This document shows positions 35,601 through 43,723 of a DNA stretch of 64,000 nucleotides, piece by piece; position 1 is the first letter of the stretch, and each line of letters begins with the position of its first letter. A program made the translations under genes and the position numbers. The notes beneath the pieces were generated by a model, which had not been told where the DNA came from, did no database searches, and was given only the letters and a program-made list of their open reading frames with translations. The DNA comes from Omphiscola glabra. Lineage: Eukaryota > Mollusca > Gastropoda > Lymnaeidae. The DNA is taken from NCBI GenBank assembly GCA_964017045.1, contig OZ024808.1, forward strand, positions 10,942,284-11,006,283, read 5' to 3'.

Positions 35601-37144
35601 TTTAACTTACTATGTCGACGTTTGACATGTGTAGGAGTACATTTCGTTATTAACACCGGGATGTCAACCAATTTTGACATTTGTAGTCATTATTATGTCA
35701 TTACCTCATCCATCCTTTTCTCATTTCAAATATGAGGATGTATAATTCACCGAAGACGATATAATATATCTAATTTAAATCACATCAATAATCCTATGTC
35801 TTTAAAAAAAATAGTTTTAATACTCGTATATGTATGTCCTAGAGATGTATAGATAAATGGTTTTAATGAAAAAAGTTGGTTTTTTATAAAAAAAAATTAT
35901 TGTTTCCATACACAGTATGTGACGTATGTGCACCGCGTAAGTCCATATAATCCAGGAGGCACTGGTGTGCTGTTGAAATCTGTACACACGGCACTCCACA
36001 CAACTTCAGAGACATCATTTACAGGTGACTAGTTTTGAAGGCCCTTTTGAGTTTTGCGTTCCATGCATTCAATTTTGACAGATTTCGTCATCACAACTTT
36101 GGTCTTCTACAGTATTCAAAGCCGTTGGGATAGCACTGAGTAACAGAACTATTCAAATTAAATTTCTGAAAAATGCTTTGAAATCTTAAACTTGCTTGTA
36201 AATACACTTCGATGATTTCGAAGTGTTCAATGACTTGGATGAATTCAATGACTTGGATGAATTCAATGACTTGGATGAATTCAATGACTTGGATGAATTC
36301 AATGACTTGGATGAATTCAATGACTTGGATGAATTCAATGACTTGGATGAATTCAATGACGTGGATGAATTCAATGACTTGGATGAATTCAATGACTTGG
36401 ATGAATTCAATGACTTGGATGAATTCAATGACTTGGATGAATTCAATGACGTGGATGAATTCAATGACTTGGATGAATTCAATGACGTGGATGAATTCAA
36501 TGACTTCAATGAATTCGACAACTTCGGTGAATGTGATGACGTCGATGCCTTCGATGACTTGTATCTCAAATTTTTAGGAGCCACACAACACTGATACTTT
36601 AGCTGCGTATGATTAAGATAATGTCCTTGTAAAATCTCAGCCAGTAATATTAATAGAACAAAAAAAATAGGGAATGTGATAGCCTAGTACATCTGTTCTC
36701 CTAATGCCGCGACCATGGAATGCATTTTCTCATGTTGTGTGACCCCCAACTATACATTTATTTTCGTTTCTACTTCACAAATATGTGTTTACTGATGGTC
36801 TAAGGCGACCGCTGTGAAAGGGGTCGCGACCCACAGGTTGAGAACCGCTGTTCAAGAAGCATTAATACCTTCTGATTTAGGTAAAAAACCAAATAGGTAA
36901 AAAAAATATATATATTTTACTGTCCTCTTTTTCCCCTTAATATTTTCATATTAACTCAACTAGGTAGACATATCTTTTGACTTGTGTTTGTTTTTCAGGT
37001 GGTATATTTTTACTACGAGAAGGAGACAGAATACAAGTCTGTGTGACAGACTCTGATGTCATCGACTTCAAAAGCGAATCTACCTACACAGGAATGCTAC
37101 TTTTGGCTAGTGAAACAACACTGAATGACAAAGTGTCCTATTGA
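24070..37144 (+). CDS. TNF ligand superfamily member, type II membrane protein, multi-exon
   Basis: Gene span; coding is only in the exons 24070-24095 (tentative), 24428-24542, 24994-25182, 25312-25333, 26519-26602, 31036-31129, 32368(or 32374)-32531 and 36999-37144. Every proposed junction has GT-AG borders and compatible phase, giving one open frame of about 275 aa, the usual size of a TNF ligand. Order: short cytoplasmic tail, one transmembrane helix ([20 protein letters not shown]), a stalk with CLEC and CC cysteines as in molluscan TNF-like proteins, then a TNF homology domain of about 140 aa. The domain ends in [17 protein letters not shown] and [10 protein letters not shown], matching the family's G-x-F-x-L-x-x-GD-x-(I/L)-x-V ... 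Y-x-G pattern. The product is expected to trimerise and signal through TNF receptors. The C-terminal exon is the strongest evidence; the first exon and the 31036-31129 exon are the weakest. Confidence 0.8.
24428..24542 (+). CDS. TNF-like gene, transmembrane exon
   Basis: Acceptor TTTTAG and donor GTAAGT (24543). Encodes a basic stretch EYLQNRKLN followed by a hydrophobic helix ([20 protein letters not shown]) and QQSYTSPNT, as expected for a type II signal anchor. It ends in phase 0. Confidence 0.7.
24994..25182 (+). CDS. TNF-like gene, cysteine-containing stalk exon
   Basis: Acceptor ACCTACAG, donor GTAAGT (25183), 63 whole codons. Encodes [20 protein letters not shown] and later [19 protein letters not shown] CxxC pair followed by a CC pair is a feature I recall from the extracellular stalk of molluscan TNF ligands. 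Confidence 0.72.
25312..25333 (+). CDS. TNF-like gene, 22-bp micro-exon
   Basis: Strong pyrimidine tract CTCCCCCCCAG before it and GTAAGT after it. Encodes LTNDEHR plus one base, joining the stalk and the next exon in frame. Confidence 0.6.
25672..26207. mobile_element. transposon with GTGATGGGACGAT ends
   Basis: The left end GTGATGGGACGATTAATCGG is answered by GGTATCGTCCCATCAC on the right. It is about 536 bp, non-coding, and holds a 12-bp tandem repeat (CGGAATCAGAAT) at about 26090-26145. No target duplication was visible. It lies within an intron of the TNF-like gene. Confidence 0.6.
26519..26602 (+). CDS. TNF-like gene, start of TNF homology domain
   Basis: Acceptor ACATTTAG, donor GTAAAT. 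Encodes [20 protein letters not shown] then KLLQATDK, entering and leaving in phase 1. P-S-x-A-x-A-A-H resembles the first strand of TNF domains (family pattern P-x-A-H-L). A LINE 3' end begins within a few bases of the donor. Confidence 0.65.
26608..26855 (-). mobile_element. LINE 3' end with (CATCAT)n-type tail
   Basis: The minus strand encodes [20 protein letters not shown] then [19 protein letters not shown] and SVAHQRSKD, the conserved C-terminal tail of non-LTR ORF2 proteins (G-K-R-R-R-G-R-P-x-x-R-W-x-D-N-I). It is followed by an (ATG)n tail at 26613-26629. Severely 5'-truncated. It sits immediately after the TNF exon ending at 26602. Confidence 0.85.
27095..27377. repeat. ~110-bp tandem duplication (about 2.6 copies)
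   Basis: Each copy has TTCCGTAAAAAAA, AAGTAAGAATCCTTAATTTT, ATCAACCATCGGAAAGTCAC and AACCGAACTAAAAAATTGC. The third copy is incomplete and slightly diverged. It is non-coding, within a TNF intron. Confidence 0.9.
28010..28025. mobile_element. solo end of the CAGTGGCGTAGCT hAT family
   Basis: CGTAGCTACGCCACTG is the inverse of the family's terminal repeat. No partner end was found upstream, so this is a fragment of uncertain extent. Confidence 0.4.
29157..29875 (-). mobile_element. GC-rich retroposon-like insertion with 13-bp target duplications
   Basis: A 719-bp GC-rich island is flanked by perfect direct repeats GGAATCGACTACT at 29144-29156 and 29876-29888. A duplication of this length suggests target-primed retrotransposition. 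The part near 29164-29472 matches the repeat at 18430-18745 in opposite orientation. The right edge is a G-run, which is C-rich when read in the likely element orientation. No coding domain was recognised; it could be the 5' region of a LINE or a composite SINE. Confidence 0.8.
31036..31129 (+). CDS. TNF-like gene, middle TNF-domain exon (tentative)
   Basis: Acceptor GAGTTTAG, donor GTACAT. Entered with the single G left by the preceding exon it reads [20 protein letters not shown] then [11 protein letters not shown], similar in form to the W...L-x-V...G-x-Y/I-Y-I strands of a TNF domain. It exits in phase 2, which the next exon accepts. A competing donor GTAAGG lies 5 bp earlier but breaks the phase. 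Confidence 0.5.
31340..31878. mobile_element. non-autonomous hAT element with 8-bp target duplication
   Basis: The left end CAGTGGCGTAGCTAGTGGGG and right end CTAGCTCCGCCCCTG are imperfect inverted repeats. The flanking octamers ATATTGAA (31332-31339) and ATACTGAA (31879-31886) differ by one base, as expected for an old hAT insertion. No transposase frame is present. Confidence 0.8.
32368..32531 (+). CDS. TNF-like gene, penultimate TNF-domain exon
   Basis: Two tandem acceptors, CCCCTTAG (exon from 32368) and CCTTAG (exon from 32374), both give the phase required by the 31036-31129 exon. Encodes [18 protein letters not shown] and later [20 protein letters not shown], donor GTAGAT. It leaves one G, completing Gly with the last exon. 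A third acceptor, TTATCAG at 32417, is attractive but out of phase with the proposed upstream exon. Confidence 0.65.
32598..32680. repeat. (AT)n microsatellite, left half
   Basis: Near-perfect alternating TA with a few CATA interruptions. It continues after the MITE at 32888-32915, so the element landed inside the array. Confidence 0.95.
32681..32887. mobile_element. short hAT MITE inserted in the (AT)n array
   Basis: A 207-bp element with ends CAGAGGCGTA / TACGCCTCTG, flanked by TATATATA on both sides. It shares most of its length with 60158-60406 (GTTTGGCGCCCGGGGACAAG, AAATAATACCAAAGCACATT, GGCGCCCCTAACTA). Confidence 0.85.
33885..34075. repeat. imperfect (GA)n-rich tract
   Basis: Dense GAGAGA/AAGAGAG runs with interruptions, purine-rich on the plus strand. 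It lies in the last intron of the TNF-like gene. Confidence 0.85.
34306..35338. repeat. 23-bp minisatellite (~45 copies) with internal higher-order repeats
   Basis: Unit like CACCATCTTCTCTCTATCAA plus A(T/C)A, with recurring variants (TGTCTAT, ATAAAACCC, CACAGAATC). The rare ATAAAACCC variant occurs at 34598, 34851, 35150 and 35311. These spacings are 253, 299 and 161 bp, all exact multiples of 23, showing block duplication. Open frames across it are repeat artefacts. Confidence 0.95.
36226..36513. repeat. 18-bp minisatellite (16 copies)
   Basis: Sixteen 18-bp units TTCAATGACTTGGATGAA with a few T-to-G changes (GACGTGG), decaying rightward to about 36560. The unit is a multiple of three without stops, so three overlapping frames of about 120-130 codons appear (EFNDLD, SLNSSK, TWMNSM). 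It lies inside the last TNF intron. Confidence 0.95.
36690..36850 (-). mobile_element. SPIN-like hAT MITE
   Basis: Reads TTCTCCTAATGCCGCGACC, TCATGTTGTGTGACCCCCAA, TTATTTTCGTTTCTACTTCA, GATGGTCTAAGGCGACCGCT, GTGAAAGGGGTCGCGACCCA and CAGGTTGAGAACCGCTG. Read in reverse this is the block order of non-autonomous SPIN elements as I recall them, with a central deletion and point changes. SPIN hAT elements are known for horizontal transfer among animals, with a report from a pond snail. No target duplication is preserved. It lies 148 bp before the last TNF exon. Confidence 0.75.
36999..37144 (+). CDS. TNF-like gene, last exon with C-terminal TNF signature
   Basis: Acceptor TTGTTTTTCAG. Encodes [27 protein letters not shown] and [11 protein letters not shown], then a TGA stop after DKVSY. 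Compared with the family, GG-x-F-x-L-x-x-GDR and the Tyr-x-Gly near the end are canonical, forming the last strands that build the trimer core. A possible AATAAA polyadenylation signal is at about 38028. Confidence 0.82.
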
Positions 37145-38721
37145 CGTTGACACCCCAGGCAGGGCACGACCCGCTTTTGGGGGGAGGGGAGGGGGGTCAA
37201 ACGCCCTCATGATTTTTAATTCTGAATGCGCGAACACAAAGCTATTTTAGAGAATATTTTAGTAGCATGAGTGTAAGATGCTGTGGGGAAAAACAACTCG
37301 CTCGAGTTCAACTCTCTGATGCATGGTGAGATGAGCAACGCAAATATGAGGTGTCGATATTTTCTAGATTGTATCTAACGAAGGGATTTGCTGTTACGTC
37401 AGAGATACTTACGGATCTGAGTCTTAACTGATTTACTTGCTACCAGTTAAAGGACGAAATAAGAATCTGATGCTTTGCTTAAACACTGTGACGAGGTAGC
37501 TTGAATCATCACTAATGATGTGATAAAGAGTTATTTTTAAAATACGATAACTACAGCATCTGTATGCTGCTATTCATCCTAGCCTGGTAGTCGTGTGTGT
37601 TTTTAGAGAACCGTCTGATGGAACATTAAGGTTTGAAAACTCAACAATTTCAAAGTGCATTACATCAATTCTTACACGTTTATTTATACGTTTAAAACAG
37701 ACCGTTACAAACTGCTGATGTGATATGCCGTTCAATAGCTTCGTTACGTCTAAGGGTATTTAGTAAACACATCCAATATAAATTTTACTTATGGTTCTTT
37801 ATTTAAAAACAGCGTGCCCCCCCCCCCCCACTTTCTTCCTTTTTCCGTTTGAAGCTAATTACAAAAACAATAACAACTAACAACGTCATCTCACTACTCA
37901 TATACGTCACAAATACAAAGTTCATATAGCAACAGCTCCACAATTAATCTCCAAACCAAAAACACGTAGTCATTGCACAAATCACTCACAGATACAATTC
38001 AATAGCAAAAAAATGCGCTATTTGGAGAATAAACGAACGTTTTTAGTATGTTAAATTAGACTCAAATATGTGGTTTAGATTTTATATTTAAAAAAAAAAT
38101 CTTTAAACCAAGAAAAATTACATTTCGTTTTTACATTTAAGTAAATTCAACTTTCTTAACAATTAAAAAAAAATTTAGCTTCCTCTTTTAAGTAAATTCA
38201 ACTTTCTTAACAATTAAAAACAAATTTAGATTCCTCTTTTAAGTAAATTCAACTTTATTAATCATGAAAAGAGGACTTCCTTTAAGTTTTAATGTTCAAA
38301 GATTATTTCTAAAAAAATTTTCAGCAAATGATTGTGGAACATGCTTCCTCAGTCTCGTCGCGTTCACATGACAATGTCGGACTCCTTCAATCAAAGTTGA
38401 TCTTTTGTTACCTGTTCGCATTATACGTTCTTAAAAGTGAAAAGAAATCAAAACTTTTAAAATATTTCAAATTATTTAATGGTTCTCCCAGAGTGCAACA
38501 CGGCGCCCGACAGCTTCGGTCAATTTAATGTAATCTTGCAAAATAAAAATAAAAAAATTAACTGCTTCGACGGGTTTTAACATGGTGCGGTAATGAGCCC
38601 TGTATTTTGACAAAAGCGAGCCTGCGTTTGTTATGACATGAACCGGTTTCAAGACGTAATTCTAGCTCCTTCCAGTTTATCATGTGCTGCTTGTGGTTTC
38701 ATGACATGTAATGTTTTTTTA
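37145..38721. other. 3' flank of the TNF-like gene
   Basis: Likely contains the 3' UTR; a possible AATAAA is at about 38028. Near 38136-38260 there are about 2.5 copies of a ~51-bp unit (AAGTAAATTCAACTTTCTTA). No coding sequence was recognised. Confidence 0.45.
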
Positions 38722-40596
38722 GGGACTTCAAAATAAATCACCAGCTTCTGGGTCCATAAGTCCTTCATCAATAGCTACTGAGTCATAAGGGCCTTCAAGT
38801 ATCACCAGCTGCTGAGTCATAAGGGCCTTCAAGTATCACCAGCTGCTGAGTCATAAGGGCCTTCAAGTATCACCAGCTTCTGAGTCATTAGGGCCTCCAA
38901 GTATCACCAGCTTCTGAGTCATTAGGACATCCAAGTATCACCAGCTGCTGAGTCACTGGGCCTTCAAGCATCACCAGCTTCTGAGTCATTAGGGCATCAA
39001 GTATCATCAGCTTCTAAGTCATTAGGGCATCAAGTATCACCAGCTTCTGAGTCATTAGGGCCTCCAAGTATCACCAGCTTCTGAGTCATTAGGGCCTTCA
39101 AGTAAATCACCAGCTTCTGAGTCATTAGGGCCTTCAAGTAAATAACCAGCTTCTGATTCATTAGGGCCTCCAAGTATCACCAGCTTCTGAGTCATTAGGG
39201 CCTCCAAGTATCACCAGCTTCTGAGTCATTAGGGCATCCAAGTATCACAAGCTGCTGAGTCATTAGGGCCTTCAAGCATCACCAGCTTCTGAGTCATTAG
39301 GGCATCCAAGTATCACCAGCTTCTGAGTCATTAGGGCCTCCAAGTATCACCAGCTGCTGAGTCATTAGGGCCTTCAAGTAAATCACCAGCTTCTGAGTCA
39401 TTAGGGCCTCCAAGTATCACCAGCTTCTGATTCATTAGTGCCTCCAAGTATCACCAGCTTCTGAGTCATTAGGGCCTCCAAGTATCACCAGCTTCTGAGT
39501 CATTAGGGCATCCAAGTATCACCAGCTGCTGAGTCATTAGGGCCTTCAAGCATCACCAGCTTCTGAGTCATTAGGGCATCCAAGTATCACCAGCTTCTGA
39601 GTAATTAGGGCCTCCAAGTATCACCAGCTTCTGAGTCATTAGGGCATCCAAGTATCACCAGCTTCTGAGTCATTAGGGCCTTCAAGTAAATCACCAGCTT
39701 CTGAGTCATTAGGGCCTTCAAGTAAATAACCAGCTTCTGATTCATTAGGGCCTCCAAGTATCACCAGCTTCTGAGTCATTAGGGCCTCCAAGTATCACCA
39801 GCTTCTGAGTCATTAGGGCATCCAAGTATCACAAGCTGCTGAGTCATTAGGGCCTTCAAGCATCACCAGCTTCTGAGTCATTAGGGCATCCAAGTATCAC
39901 CAGCTTCTGAGTCATTAGGGCCTCCAAGTATCACCAGCTGCTGAGTCATTAGGGCCTTCAAGTAAATCACCAGCTTCTGAGTCATTAGGGCCTCCAAGTA
40001 TCACCAGCTTCTGATTCATTAGTGCCTCCAAGTATCACCAGCTTCTGAGTCATTAGGGCCTCCAAGTATCACCAGCTTCTGAGTCATTAGGGCATCCAAG
40101 TATCACCAGCTGCTGAGTCATTAGGGCCTTCAAGCATCACCAGCTTCTGAGTCATTAGGGCATCCAAGTATCACCAGCTTCTGAGTAATTAGGGCCTCCA
40201 AGTATCACCAGCTTCTGAGTCATTAGGGCATCCAAGTATCACCAGCTGCTGAGTCATTAGGGCCTTCAAGCATCACCAGCTTCTGAGTCATTAGGGCATC
40301 CAAGTATCACCAGCTTCTGAGTCATTAGGGCCTCGAAGTATCACCAGCTGCTGAGTCATTAGGGCCTTCAAGTAAATCACCAGCTTCTGAGTCATTAGGG
40401 CCTTCAAGTAAATCACCAGCTTCTGAGTCATTAGGGCCTCCAAGTATCACCAGCTTCTGAGTCATTAGGGTCTCCAAGTATCACCAGCTTCTGAGTAATT
40501 AGGGCCTCCAAGTATCACCAGCTTCTGAGTCATTAGGGTCTCCAAGTATCACCAGCTTCTGAGTCATTAGGGTCTCCAAGTATCACCAGCATCTGG
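38722..40596. repeat. 34-bp minisatellite (~54 copies) with a 584-bp higher-order duplication
   Basis: Unit TCACCAGCTTCTGAGTCATT plus AGGGCCTCCAAGTA, with TGCTGAG, GGCATCC, GGCCTTC and +2 (AGTAAATCACC) variants. The rare AAGTAAATAACC variant recurs at 39136 and 39720, 584 bp apart, and the variant order around both is the same, showing duplication of about 17 units as a block. It is non-coding. Confidence 0.95.
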
Positions 40597-41764
40597 AGAC
40601 TTTAGAAGTGAGTCTCATTGTTTTCCCTGTAAACACGAGGCGCATCCTTACAACCGTTTCTCCATTTGGCCGCGTCTTAGAATAGAATTCCGGATGATCT
40701 GAGAGCTTTTTTAATTTGGGAAATGTTCTATCTTTGTTCTGGACGGCTGCAAGTTTCACTATGTAAATACATTTGCCATCGGATATATTTTTGGGTCAAG
40801 TTGCATGGTTGCTAAGGGACACGTCTTGGGCCTTTGGGGTACACTGTAGAGTTTTAAGACTGCAATCCCCATATGAGAATTGCCCACGCCAATCCGCTGT
40901 GGACAATGTTGTGACATGTTGTGGATTTTCTGTGCAACTAATCATTTCTCGTTGCGTTTATATTCCATCATGATCTACGCCTTCAGTCTCTTGTGTGACT
41001 CGTGACGCATTGAAAAATCAGGCTGCTATGGAAATAATTATGATAAAGTAAACGTTTTCTTTAAAGGGCCAGCCTCTGAGACCAAGATGATTGGGATAAT
41101 AAGCCTACGAAAAATTCAGGTCAATGACGCAGCTAGATATTGTGCAGCTTGGGGCGGTATTTAAGTTAGCGTCCCGCAAACGAAAAAAATCCTTTAAAAG
41201 TACAATATATAAAAAAATAATTCCACAATAAAATTTGGGGCTATAAAACCTCCATTGGTTGTAAATGACTAGACACAAACAATCATTTTTCTATCACATC
41301 ATTTCCCCTTATGAATCTCAAACGAGCCTTTAAGCAAGTCTGTAGCTAAATTCAACATAAAGAAGAATGTGAGTGTGTGTGTGTGAGGTGGTCAGAACAC
41401 CCTGTTAATTCCTGAAACATACAGTTATTGACTGGCACCAAATCTATACACATGGAAGTCTTATTTTTCTACACTTTTTTTTTCATGGTGCTGTATATAT
41501 CCTTTTTTAATAAAAATCTTATTCTCATGTCTGGTTTGAAATGAGTATTTGTAAATTTCAATCTAGCGTCTCTTTCCGTTTTTATAACGATTAGTACGCT
41601 TCCTGGTATCAGACTGTATAAATCCTAAACTAGGGGTGGGGGAGGATGTGATGTAAGCCATATGAGGTCTAGTGTCAATAAGGAGTAGTTTGAAAAAGTT
41701 ACGTATATTTGCAGAGTAAATTATTAATACAACTTTAGTAAGTCATACTTGATAGTATGTTTTT
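40597..41764. other. non-coding stretch
   Basis: No gene or element recognised. A (GT)n run lies near 41370-41384. Confidence 0.45.
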
Positions 41765-42418
41765 TGTAACATGCATTTTTACAATTGTATAAATGTAACA
41801 ATTGTGTATACGTAACAATTGTTTATATGTAACAATTGTGTATATGTAACAATTGTGTATACGTAACAATTGTGTAAATGTAACAAATGTATAAATGTAA
41901 CAATTGTGTATATGTAACAATTGTGTATATGTAACAATTGTGTATATGTAACAATTGTGTAAATGTAACAAATGTATAAATGTAACAATTGTGTATATGT
42001 AACAATTGTGTATATGTAACAATTGTGTATACGTAACAATTGTGTAAATGTAACAAATGTATAAATGTAACAATTGTGTATATGTAACAATTGTGTATAT
42101 GTAACAATTGTGTAAATGTAACAAATGTATAAATGTAACAATTGTGTAAATGTAACAAATGTATAAATGTAACAATTTTACAAATGTAACAATTGTATAA
42201 ACGTAATAATTGTATACATGTAACAATTATAAAAATGTAACAATTGTATACATGAAACAATAGTATAAATTTGCAGTTGTATAAATGTAGCAATTGTATA
42301 AAAATTGTATAAATGTAAACATTTTTTATACGTAACAATTGTATAAATGTAACAGTTGTATGCATGTAGCAGCTGTATAAATATAGCAGTTGTATAAATG
42401 TAACAATCTTGTTAAATG
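41765..42418. repeat. 17-bp AT-rich minisatellite (~25 clean copies plus decayed tail)
   Basis: Unit GTATATGTAACAATTGT with AACAATTGT as a near-palindromic core. TAAATGTAACAAATGTA variants recur every few units. Sequence decays to the right after about 42200. Minus-strand frames stay open (repeat HIHNCYIYTIVTY) but are artefacts. Confidence 0.93.
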
Positions 42419-43265
42419 TAAAAAATAACGTGGGAGCAAGTACAAATTTTAATAAATATTTTTTGATAACAGTAACGGGAAGGCTGTAACAACTACATTA
42501 AATCAACAAATACACTCTTATTTTCTTTGCCATGGTTCTCCTCGTTACAAAATTGTGAAGTATTGGCTGAAACAGCATTCCAATTACAACGTCATTTTTA
42601 ACGTCACTTTTGTTTGTTGCTGGCTGGGTGGCAAAAAGTTCGGACAACTAATTGAACCACTTCCCGTCAACCTATCGAGCTGAAACTGTGCACATAGACT
42701 CGTTGCCTACGACAACACATTCTTACAAATTTACAGCCCTACCCCAAGCCCCATCACCCCAAAATCAGTTTTTCCCGTTTTTCAAAGGGATACATGAAAT
42801 AGAATTCCCGATTTACTGCGCTAAATGAGATGCTTAAAAATATGTCAATTGCGTTTGGTGCGTAATATTTTCTATTGCGTTTCTGAAATAGTTGGTGAAA
42901 TAAAATATGCGGTGTAAAAGCGGGTGGCTAATTAGAATATTAATATAGTTAAGTGGCGTGAAACAATTATTTGCGGTTGCGAGCCTTGGGAGAGATCTAA
43001 TTGGCATTCTTATAAAGTGTGTTACTTGTATGCGTGTTTTGTTAAATGTTCAGTTCCCCCCCCCCCCATCCCCCAAAAGAAATTTAAAACTTATTATGTA
43101 AACTATGTAAACAGTGTATCGGTCGTTTAAAACAAGTATTGATGCATTAAAATTTAGATTTGACACGGGGTTTAAGACGCGATAAATCCTGTTTTTTTTT
43201 ACTTGCGCAAACGTATAAACGAAGGTTTGGGAGCCATCGCACGACTACTTTATACAAGAATTCGC
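42419..43265. other. non-coding stretch
   Basis: No gene recognised. The stretch 42620-42790 (AACTGTGCACATAGACTCG and nearby) looks like a possible dispersed repeat, but no second copy was found in the window. Confidence 0.35.
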
Positions 43266-43723
43266 GTTATAACATAGTGGGATATATTGTGGTGGGTTAT
43301 ACCATGGTGGGTTATAACGTTGTGGGTTATAACGTGATGGGTTATAACGTGGTGGGTTATAAGTGGTTTGGTTATAACATGTTGGGTTATAACGTGGTGG
43401 GTTATAACATGTTGGGTTATAATTTGGTGGGTTATAACGTGGTGGGTTATAATGTGGTGGGTTATAACATTTTGGGTTATAACGTGGTGGGTTATTACGC
43501 GGTGGGTTATAACGTGGTGGGTTATAACGTGGTGGGTTATAACGTGGTGGGTTATAACGCGGTGGGTTATAATGTGGTGGGTTATACCATGTTGGGTTAT
43601 AACGTGTTTGGTTATAACATGTTGAGTTATAAAATATTGAGTTAAAACGTGGTGGGTTATAGCATGTTGGGTTATAACGGGTTGAGTTATAATGTGGTGG
43701 ATTATAACGTGGCGGGTTACAGT
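43266..43723. repeat. 15-bp minisatellite (~30 copies)
   Basis: Unit GTGGTGGGTTATAAC with CATGTTG, TTTGG and GCGGTG variants. The multiple-of-three period keeps frames open on both strands (GYNVV on plus, YNPPR on minus). Confidence 0.95.

Noticed and set aside
36186..36594. Three ~120-132 aa frames rich in Ser/Leu/Asn or Asp/Glu/Phe
   Set aside because: They coincide with the 18-bp satellite in the last TNF intron and overlap on both strands.
38722..40596. Possible CRISPR array (regular ~34-bp repeats)
   Set aside because: Units are head-to-tail without unique spacers, no cas genes are present, and the setting is eukaryotic.
41735..42365. Minus-strand frames with HNCYIYTIVTY repeats
   Set aside because: Translation of the 17-bp AT-rich satellite.
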